Both the position numbers and the translations under genes were made by a program. This document shows positions 14,496-19,580 of a stretch of DNA of 19,580 bases, piece by piece; the stretch's first letter is position 1; every line of letters begins with the position of its first letter. Origin of the DNA: Verrucomicrobia bacterium UBA740 (GTDB taxonomy: Bacteria; Verrucomicrobiota; Kiritimatiellia; RFP12; UBA1067); NCBI GenBank assembly GCA_002298665.1, contig DBKW01000029.1, positions 1 through 19,580 on the forward strand, given 5' to 3'. The notes under the pieces were generated by a model, which was not told the DNA's origin, did not search any database, and saw nothing but the letters and a program-made list of their open reading frames with translations.

Positions 14496-15235
14496 GCGAG
14501 CGCCTCCTTCACGAAAAGCGCGACCTGGTCCACGTCCTTGCGTCCGCCTTTCCCCTCGTCGTCGCGCATCACGCGCCCGTCGCGCATGACGATGTGGCGC
14601 TTGGCGTAGGCGGCGATGTCGTCCTCGTGCGTGACCATGACGATGGTGATCCCTTCGTTCGAAAGTTCCGTGAAAAGATGCATGATCTCTATCGAACTTT
14701 TCGTGTCCAGGTTCCCCGTGGGTTCGTCCGCGAACAGGACCGGCGGATTGTTCATCAGGGCGCGCGCGATGGCCACGCGCTGCTGCTGCCCGCCCGAAAG
14801 TTGCGCCGGCGTATGCGTCCCGCGGCCGCCCAGCCCCACGCGCGTCAGAAGTTCCAGCGCCCGTGCCCGCCGCGCCGCGTGCGACAGCCGCCCCAGATAG
14901 AAATCCGGCAATTCGACGTTCTCTATCGCGCTCGTCCGCGGCAGCAGGTTGAAGTTCTGGAAAACGAACCCCAGTTTGCGGTTGCGGATGTGCGCGAGCT
15001 CCGTGCGGGAACGCGCCGCCACCTCGATTCCGTCCAGGCGGTACGACCCCTTCGTGGGCGTATCAAGGCACCCCAGGATGTTGAGCAAGGTGGACTTCCC
15101 CGAACCCGACGCGCCCATGATCGCCACGAACTCGCCCGTGTCGATGCGCAGCGACACCCCGTCCAGCGCGTGCACGGGCTCCTCCCCGAGCGCGTAGATC
15201 TTGTACATGTCGCGAATGTCTATGAGCGCGGCCAT
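14492..15235 (-). CDS. MacB/LolD-like ABC ATP-binding protein
   Basis: A 247-residue cytoplasmic ATPase for the MacB-like permease. Walker A GASGSGKST at 41-49, Q-loop VFQNFNLLPR at 91-100, signature LSGGQQQR at 146-153, Walker B LFADEPTGNLD at 167-177 and switch His203 (MVTHED). The FADEPTGNLD form and ALxGVSL opening are typical of the LolD/MacB/FtsE class. The last 25 residues are charged and rich in Gly, Asp and Lys. It starts 4 bp after the adaptor gene and its stop overlaps the permease GTG by 4 bp. Translation is probably coupled to the adaptor gene, since only a weak GAAG ribosome site precedes it. Confidence 0.94.
   Translation of the reverse strand: MAALIDIRDMYKIYALGEEPVHALDGVSLRIDTGEFVAIMGASGSGKSTLLNILGCLDTPTKGSYRLDGIEVAARSRTELAHIRNRKLGFVFQNFNLLPRTSAIENVELPDFYLGRLSHAARRARALELLTRVGLGGRGTHTPAQLSGGQQQRVAIARALMNNPPVLFADEPTGNLDTKSSIEIMHLFTELSNEGITIVMVTHEDDIAAYAKRHIVMRDGRVMRDDEGKGGRKDVDQVALFVKEALA
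14503..14509 (-). promoter_or_regulatory. Shine-Dalgarno fixing the GTG start of the MacB-like permease
   Basis: AAGGAGG on the - strand lies inside the end of the ATPase gene, 7 nt before the GTG at 14495-14493. That spacing is ideal for GTG and too long for the ATG at 14483. Confidence 0.75.
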
Positions 15236-15239
15236 GGCT

Positions 15240-16478
15240 TCAGTTCTTCGGTGCGGGCGCCGTCCCTTTGTTCTTGTTGCGCCTAGGCATTTTCGGCATG
15301 AATGGATTGTCCGCCTCTTTCAGTTCGGCGGAACCGACCGTCTGGTAGCCGATGACCGCCTCGCGGCCCTCGAGTTTCTGCCCGTCCTTGGCCGTGACCG
15401 CCGTGAAGGACGTGTCCGCGACGCCCTGCGTCACCGCGACGGGCTCGAGCCCGCCGTCTTCCGCGACGAACCAGAGCTTGGGCCCGGCGGGTATGGCGTC
15501 CGGCGCGAACTTCGCCAGATCCTCGTCTTTCGGGCGGAACCTGAACGCGGCGCTCGTCACGGCCACCGTGTCCTCGTCCCGCCCCGTTTCGATGGAAAGC
15601 GTGGCCGTCATCCCCGGAAAGAGCATCTCGTTTGGATTGGCCGCCTCGACGATGACCGGAAACGTCACGACGTTGTTCTCCGTCGTGGCCGCGCGGCGGA
15701 TCTGGCGCACTTTCCCCTTGAACCGCCGCCGGTACGCGTCCGCCGTGAAGGTGACCGGCTGACCGACCTTGATTTGCCCGATGTCCGCTTCCGGGACCGT
15801 CGCCTCGATCCAGATCGTCCTGAGGTCTTCCGCGATCGTCAATACCGGCACGGCGTTGTAGGACGAAACGACCGTCTCGCCCTCGTCCACTTTGCGGTCG
15901 ATGACAATCCCGTCCACGGGCGAAACGATCGTGCAGTAGTCGAGATTCGCCTTCGCCTGGCTGACGTCCGCTTCGCACTGCTTGACTCCCGCCTGTGCGC
16001 TCGCCAGGTTGGCGCGCGCCGTGTCCCGCGCCTCGAGCGCCGCGTCAAGATCCGCTTGGGGCGACATGCCGTGCGCCACGAGCTTCTCCTTGCGCGCATA
16101 GGTCTTCTCCGCGTACGCGAGTTCCGCCTTGCACCGCGCGACGGACGCCTTGTTCATCTCCAGCTTGGCGACGGAAGCCTTGTACGTCGCTTCGTAGACT
16201 TGCGGGTCGATGAGCGCGACGACCTGCCCGTTGGTGACTTCCGAATTGTAGTCCACAAAGAGCTTGACGAGCTTGCCGTTGACCTGCGCGCCGACCGGGA
16301 TGCCCGACGCCGAATTGCGCGGCGTGACGGTCCCCGTCGCCTCGACCGTGCAGACGATGTCCGTCCGCGCGAGGGGCGCCAGGCGGTAGCGCGCGCCCTT
16401 TTCGGTTTTCTCCTCCAGTTTGGAACACCCCGCCGCCAATATCAGGCAGACGAGCGCCCCCGCACGCATGAATTTCAT
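15240..16478 (-). CDS. Periplasmic adaptor lipoprotein (MacA/HlyD/RND-MFP family)
   Basis: A 412-residue membrane-fusion protein linking an inner-membrane transporter to a TolC-like channel. The N-terminus is a lipoprotein signal ending LILAAGC with Cys18 as lipidation site. Then come a lipoyl/barrel-sandwich half (VEATGTVTPRNS), a long alpha-hairpin of about 100 residues rich in Ala, Glu and Lys, the second lipoyl half (IVSPVDGIVIDRKVDEGETV), a beta-barrel domain (IWIEATVPEADIGQIKVGQPV) and a membrane-proximal domain. The C-terminus is a basic Lys/Pro/Asn-rich tail. The frame stays open upstream to 16892, but the ATG at 16478 is chosen because it overlaps the TolC-like stop (ATGA), has GAGGAGGA just ahead and starts the signal peptide. 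It belongs with the ATPase and permease next to it; MacA-like is a better fit than RND-linked because of those neighbours. Confidence 0.93.
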   Translation of the reverse strand: MKFMRAGALVCLILAAGCSKLEEKTEKGARYRLAPLARTDIVCTVEATGTVTPRNSASGIPVGAQVNGKLVKLFVDYNSEVTNGQVVALIDPQVYEATYKASVAKLEMNKASVARCKAELAYAEKTYARKEKLVAHGMSPQADLDAALEARDTARANLASAQAGVKQCEADVSQAKANLDYCTIVSPVDGIVIDRKVDEGETVVSSYNAVPVLTIAEDLRTIWIEATVPEADIGQIKVGQPVTFTADAYRRRFKGKVRQIRRAATTENNVVTFPVIVEAANPNEMLFPGMTATLSIETGRDEDTVAVTSAAFRFRPKDEDLAKFAPDAIPAGPKLWFVAEDGGLEPVAVTQGVADTSFTAVTAKDGQKLEGREAVIGYQTVGSAELKEADNPFMPKMPRRNKNKGTAPAPKN

Positions 16479-17920
16479 TTTGTGTCCTCCTCGTAGACGA
16501 AGCCCATCGCGAACCGGGGCTCGAGCCCCGCCAGCGCGAAAAGCTTGGATTCCGCGATCTGTCCGCGGTAGAACGCCGTGACGCGATTGCCGAGAGCGGT
16601 CGTGTAGTCGTTCACGGCCGTGTTGAAATCGACCGTGTCGAGTTCGCCCACGCGGAACTGCTCGTGCGCCATGTCCAGGTTCTCGCGCGCCTGGAGGACG
16701 GACGCCTTGGCCGTCTCGAACGAATTGCGGGCGTTGTCGCGCTCGGAAACCGCCAGCGCGATCTCGAGCGAAAGGTCCTGTTCGGCGACGTCCAGCTCCG
16801 TATCGCGCTGCTGAAGCGCGACCGTCGCGCGTTCCAGCGCCGTCGTCTTGCGGAATCCCGAAAACAGGCTCTGCACGGCCTCCACACCCCACGACCAGTA
16901 CCAGAGCGGATCCGTCCAGTTGAGCGAGGCGCGCAGCGAAAGTTCCGGATAGAGGTCCGCCCGCGCCGCGTCCACCGCCGCGCTCGCCGCCCGCAGATAG
17001 GCCCGCTTGACCTGCATGCTCGGCGCGTTCGTGTAGGCGACGGCAAACACCTGGGTGGCCGTCACGGTCGTGGGCTCGAACGCGCGCCGCATCTCGCGCA
17101 GGGGATTCCGCAGCCGCCAGACGACCTTGTCCCGCTCGCCGTGCGAAACGACGATCCCCAGGACGCGCAGCATCTCCGATCCGGCGTTGCTCACATCATT
17201 CGAGGCGTTGACGCGCTTCTCGCAGGCGTCGGTGTAGTTGTAGGTGGCGCGCATGACGTCGTATTTCAACCCTTCGCCCGCCGCGAGCTTCTCTTTAGCC
17301 TGCTGCAGATGCGAGGCGAATTCGATCTCGTTGGTGAGGGCGACTTCGAAAAGCGCATCCTTCTCGAGAAGCGTGAAGAAGCATTCCGTCACCTCCTCGA
17401 ACACCGTGAATCCCTCGTCCAGAAGCGCCAGTTCGGCCGCCACGACCTTCTCGCCCTGCTCCCGCGCCTGCGCCGCGTGCCGTCCGAAATCGTACAGCAG
17501 AAGTTCGAGCGAAAGCGCACCGGCGGCGCTCCCTTCCGTATTCCACGATAGATCCCGCAGCGGGGCGTGTGCGCTCGCGGCGCTGTACCCGGCGGACCCG
17601 GCGAGCGAAAGACCCGTCCAGGGCGTGGCGCTCACGAGTGGCGCGGAAGCGTCGATTTCCTTGAGCGCCAGACGCGCGTCTTCGACGGCCAGCCGGCACG
17701 CGCGCATGGAAGGCCGGTTCGTCAAGGCGAACGCGACCAGGTCGGGAAGCTGCTTCTCGTGCAGATCGAACGTCGGGCAGGCGCAATCCGCCCCCTCCGC
17801 CTGCGCCCGCGGCGCCACCGCCTGCTGCGCCTGCCGCGCCTCCTGCAACGCCCGGCACCCCGCGCTCCCCAAAAGAAGCGCCAGAAGAAGCCCGGAGAAA
17901 ACTCGCGCCGCCTTCCGCAT
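16475..17920 (-). CDS. TolC-family outer-membrane efflux lipoprotein
   Basis: A 481-residue outer-membrane channel protein. The signal peptide ends LLLGSAGC with Cys22 as lipidation site, followed by an Ala/Gln/Arg-rich linker. Two repeats of the outer-membrane efflux fold follow (roughly 55-265 and 275-470), each with long amphipathic helices rich in Ala, Glu, Leu and Arg. The second repeat shows LYPELSLRASLNW (strand region) and ARENLDMAHEQFRVGELDTVDFNTAVNDY, a stretch typical of TolC proteins (the G-E-L-D-xVD turn). It lies 3 bp after pyrF and overlaps the adaptor start (ATGA). GGGGTGAG precedes the ATG. The channel completes a MacAB-TolC-like exporter; the exported substrate is not deducible. 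Confidence 0.92.
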   Translation of the reverse strand: MRKAARVFSGLLLALLLGSAGCRALQEARQAQQAVAPRAQAEGADCACPTFDLHEKQLPDLVAFALTNRPSMRACRLAVEDARLALKEIDASAPLVSATPWTGLSLAGSAGYSAASAHAPLRDLSWNTEGSAAGALSLELLLYDFGRHAAQAREQGEKVVAAELALLDEGFTVFEEVTECFFTLLEKDALFEVALTNEIEFASHLQQAKEKLAAGEGLKYDVMRATYNYTDACEKRVNASNDVSNAGSEMLRVLGIVVSHGERDKVVWRLRNPLREMRRAFEPTTVTATQVFAVAYTNAPSMQVKRAYLRAASAAVDAARADLYPELSLRASLNWTDPLWYWSWGVEAVQSLFSGFRKTTALERATVALQQRDTELDVAEQDLSLEIALAVSERDNARNSFETAKASVLQARENLDMAHEQFRVGELDTVDFNTAVNDYTTALGNRVTAFYRGQIAESKLFALAGLEPRFAMGFVYEEDTK

Positions 17921-17923
17921 GTC

Positions 17924-18619
17924 TCACCCCGCTATCTCGGCCCGGATGGCGCGCGCCGCCGCGGCCGGATCCGCCGCCTGCACGATCGGCCGCCCGATCA
18001 CCAAATGCGTCGCCCCGTCCCGGACCGCGTCCGCCGGCGTCGCCACGCGCTTCTGGTCGCCGACGGCCGCTCCCGCCGGGCGAACCCCCGGCGTCACGAA
18101 AAGCGTCCCCGCCGGCAGCGCCGCCGAAAGCGCCCCGACTTCCATCGGACTCGACACCAGCCCCGCCGCGCCGTTCGCCACCGCGAGCCGCGCCAATGCC
18201 GCGACCTGTTCCGCCGGCGTGCGCCCGACGACGCCGATATCGGACAGGTCCGCGCCGTCCAGGGATGTCAAAACCGTCACCGCCAGAATCTTCGGCCCGC
18301 CCGCCCCGAAGGACGCCGCCGCATCCGCCGCGGCGCGGATCATCGCCCGTCCGCCGGCCGCGTGTATCGTCGTCAAATCCACGCCCAAACGCCCCGCGCT
18401 CAGGACGGCGTGCTCCACCGTGCGCGGTATGTCGTGGAACTTCAAATCGAGGAAAATCCGTTTGCCCAGGTCTTTCACCGCCTTGACGACATCCGGACCC
18501 TCCGCCGTGAAAAGCTCGAGTCCGATCTTGTAGAAATCTATCGCCGGTCCGATCTCCTTCACCTTGGCCACCGCCTCTTCGCGGGTGCGCACATCCAGCG
18601 CGACTATGATCTCCGCCAT
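17924..18619 (-). CDS. pyrF: Orotidine 5'-phosphate decarboxylase
   Basis: A 231-residue TIM-barrel enzyme that decarboxylates OMP to UMP, the last step of pyrimidine synthesis. Signature residues: Asp9 in IVALDV, Lys31 in FYKIG, the catalytic DLKFHDIP at 58-65 (Asp58, Lys60, Asp63), His86, the phosphate-binding TPGVRP at 176-181 and IGRPI at 208-212. Length is normal for the bacterial short class. The frame is open upstream to 18841 and a further ATG lies at 18628, but the ATG at 18619 has the correct 9-nt spacing from AAGGAGG, whereas 18628 touches it directly. The upstream methyltransferase gene ends at 18621, one base before this start, so coupling is likely. The tolC-like gene starts 3 bp after the stop. 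Confidence 0.95.
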   Translation of the reverse strand: MAEIIVALDVRTREEAVAKVKEIGPAIDFYKIGLELFTAEGPDVVKAVKDLGKRIFLDLKFHDIPRTVEHAVLSAGRLGVDLTTIHAAGGRAMIRAAADAAASFGAGGPKILAVTVLTSLDGADLSDIGVVGRTPAEQVAALARLAVANGAAGLVSSPMEVGALSAALPAGTLFVTPGVRPAGAAVGDQKRVATPADAVRDGATHLVIGRPIVQAADPAAAARAIRAEIAG

Positions 18620-18620
18620 A

Positions 18621-19484
18621 TCAAACATCCTCCTTCTTTCCCTTTTGCCCCCAGACGGCGCGGCAGTAGATCCCGCTGGGACACGCCAACGCACGTCCTT
18701 CCAGCAGCATCTCGCCCGACTCCAGCGCCGCTGACGGAAACAGCTGGCCCAGGATATTCTCCGCCACATGCGGCGAAAGCCCGGGCGTATGCGACGAAAA
18801 CAGCACGAAAAGCGGCGCCGCGGAAAGCAAATCGCGCACAAGCCCCAGCGTCTCCTTCAGGTCGCGCTCGATCTTGTACATCTCGCCCCCCGCCCCGCGT
18901 CCGAACGTCGGCGGATCAAGCACGATCGCGTCGTACGCACGCCCGCGGCGAATCTCCCGGCGCATGAACTTGTGCGCGTCGTCCGTTATCCAGCGGATGG
19001 GGTGGTCGGCGAGTCCATTCTGGACCGCATTGGCGCGCGCCCAGTCCACCATGCCGCGCGAGGCGTCCAGATGGCAGACTTCCGCGCCCCCCAACGCCGC
19101 GGCGAGCGTCGACCCGCCCGAATACGCGAACAAGTTGAGGACTTTCGGCCTCCGCCCCGCGGCGACCGCGCCCCCGACCGTGTCGTGAATCCACCGCCAC
19201 TGGGCACGCTGCTCGGGAAAAATCCCCAAGTGGCCGAAATCCGTCCCGCCCAGCTTGAAGCGTATGCCCGCCGTCTGTATCGTCCATTCCTTGGGCAGAT
19301 TGGACCTTCCATGCCAATTGTTGCCCTCTATTCGGTCGAACGACGCCGTGGCCCGCCCCCACTCGGCCGCGGACCGTTCCGGACGCCACAGCGCCTGCGA
19401 GCAGGGCCGTACGAGTGTGACGGACCCGAAGCGCTCGAACTTGCGTCCGTCGCCCGAATCGATAAGCTCATAATCATCCGTCAT
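18621..19484 (-). CDS. RlmI-like SAM-dependent methyltransferase without PUA domain
   Basis: A 287-residue class I methyltransferase of the Methyltrans_SAM group that includes RlmI (m5C of 23S rRNA) and the C-terminal part of RlmKL. Residues 1-110 form a short beta-rich N-terminal part (GHLGIFPEQR at 84-93 near its end), followed by SAM motif I NLFAYSGGSTLAA at 117-129, Asp140, DDA at 168-170 and the catalytic-site DPPTFGRG at 190-197. The N-terminal PUA domain of full RlmI (about 390 residues) is missing. No motif-VI Cys pair as in typical m5C enzymes was recognised, so base and atom specificity are open. No Shine-Dalgarno precedes the ATG, which is 10 nt after a -10 element, so this is probably the first gene of the long run. 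It ends 1 base before the pyrF start. Confidence 0.85.
   Translation of the reverse strand: MTDDYELIDSGDGRKFERFGSVTLVRPCSQALWRPERSAAEWGRATASFDRIEGNNWHGRSNLPKEWTIQTAGIRFKLGGTDFGHLGIFPEQRAQWRWIHDTVGGAVAAGRRPKVLNLFAYSGGSTLAAALGGAEVCHLDASRGMVDWARANAVQNGLADHPIRWITDDAHKFMRREIRRGRAYDAIVLDPPTFGRGAGGEMYKIERDLKETLGLVRDLLSAAPLFVLFSSHTPGLSPHVAENILGQLFPSAALESGEMLLEGRALACPSGIYCRAVWGQKGKKEDV
18629..18635 (-). promoter_or_regulatory. Shine-Dalgarno deciding the pyrF start
   Basis: AAGGAGG on the - strand directly abuts an ATG at 18628 and is 9 nt from the ATG at 18619. The latter is the usable spacing and gives the family-typical N-terminus MAEIIVALDV. Confidence 0.7.
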
Positions 19485-19494
19485 TTATGAGCAT

Positions 19495-19503
19495 ATTATA
19501 TCA
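19495..19503 (-). promoter_or_regulatory. Extended -10 promoter TGATATAAT before the RlmI-like gene
   Basis: Read on the - strand, TGATATAAT (19503 to 19495) ends 10 nt before the ATG at 19484. There is no Shine-Dalgarno in between and no clear -35. The 12-mer ATATGATATAAT (19506 to 19495) is identical to that at 346-357 on the other strand. A start 6-7 nt downstream would give a leader of only 3-4 nt. Confidence 0.7.
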
Positions 19504-19549
19504 TATTTGCGGCTTGCCGTGTGCCCTTTTCTGACCTTTCGCAAAGCGG

Positions 19550-19563
19550 CGGGAATCGGGAAT
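19550..19563. repeat. Tandem CGGGAAT pair
   Basis: CGGGAAT stands twice without a gap (19550-19556 and 19557-19563), about 50 bp upstream of the -10 element of the long gene run. It could be part of a regulator site. It is short enough to be chance. Confidence 0.4.
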
Positions 19564-19580
19564 GCGCAATATACTGCATT

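Larger units (their letters stand above)
19485..19580. other. Upstream region of the long - strand gene run
   Basis: Ninety-six bases without a gene before the first gene of the run. It carries the extended -10 promoter at 19495-19503, a GC-rich middle with an A/T-poor stretch, a tandem CGGGAAT pair and a partly palindromic 20-mer at the edge. No -35 hexamer was recognised. The gene on the far side lies outside the window. Confidence 0.6.

Noticed and set aside
13404..14609. Long open frames on the + strand and in a second - strand frame across the MacB-like permease
   Set aside because: His/Arg/Gly-rich low-complexity translations typical of shadow frames; the permease frame carries the FtsX-family motifs.
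15201..16496. 431-codon open frame antisense to the adaptor gene
   Set aside because: Arg/Asp-rich shadow with no domain; the adaptor lipoprotein on the - strand is convincing.
16479..16892. In-frame upstream extension of the adaptor gene
   Set aside because: It would overlap more than 400 bp of the TolC-like gene, while the ATG at 16478 has a strong Shine-Dalgarno and starts a lipoprotein signal peptide.

Overview
The window is GC-rich, gene-dense bacterial chromosome: 18 protein-coding genes, no RNA gene, no mobile element and no CRISPR array that I can see. The gene set points to a Gram-negative-type bacterium. It has two outer-membrane-export lipoproteins (a TolC-like channel and its periplasmic adaptor), a MurF peptidoglycan ligase, and a CAAX-type protease of the kind found with exosortase/PEP-CTERM sorting. 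A Gld-like ABC system with a DUF4340 protein and a stand-alone IMP cyclohydrolase also favour the Planctomycetota-Verrucomicrobiota-Kiritimatiellota side of the tree. That placement is an inference from gene content, not a measured phylogeny.

Layout. Positions 1-368 are a non-coding leader with several short direct repeats and an extended -10 promoter. On the + strand, 369-2274 holds the CAAX-type protease and a TrmA/RlmD-type uridine methyltransferase. They meet, tail to tail with a 4-bp gap, a very long run of 16 genes on the - strand (19484 down to 2279). In transcription order this run is: RlmI-like methyltransferase, pyrF, TolC-like channel, membrane-fusion lipoprotein, MacB/LolD-like ATPase, MacB-like permease, purH (IMP cyclohydrolase only), a membrane-anchored AMP-forming ligase, murF, GldA-like ATPase, a fused GldF-GldG protein, a DUF4340 protein, purC, ebfC, recR and a sugar-type ABC ATPase. 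Gaps inside the run are at most 38 bp and many junctions overlap, so it can be read as one or a few polycistrons.

How the genes work together. The TolC/adaptor/ATPase/permease block is a complete MacAB-TolC-like tripartite exporter. The GldA/GldFG/DUF4340 block is a second, self-contained ABC machine with a large extracytoplasmic part. pyrF, purH and purC supply nucleotide biosynthesis steps, ebfC and recR form the usual recombination-repair pair, and murF and the ligase serve the envelope or lipids. The mixture looks like co-transcription of housekeeping and envelope genes rather than one pathway.

The most interesting signal is regulatory. The sequence TGATATAAT (an extended -10 promoter) occurs three times, each 9-11 nt before an ATG that has no clear Shine-Dalgarno: the CAAX protease, the GldA-like gene and the RlmI-like gene. 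Many genes inside the run have good Shine-Dalgarno sequences instead. This predicts leaderless or nearly leaderless mRNAs at the heads of the transcription units, including an internal promoter laid over the murF stop codon. Other points of interest are a GldF-GldG fusion, a Walker B Glu-to-Asp change in its ATPase, an internally repeated DUF4340 protein, an AMP-forming ligase with a C-terminal membrane hairpin, and an IMP cyclohydrolase with an altered active-site loop. I found no clear candidate for a wholly new defence or mobile system.
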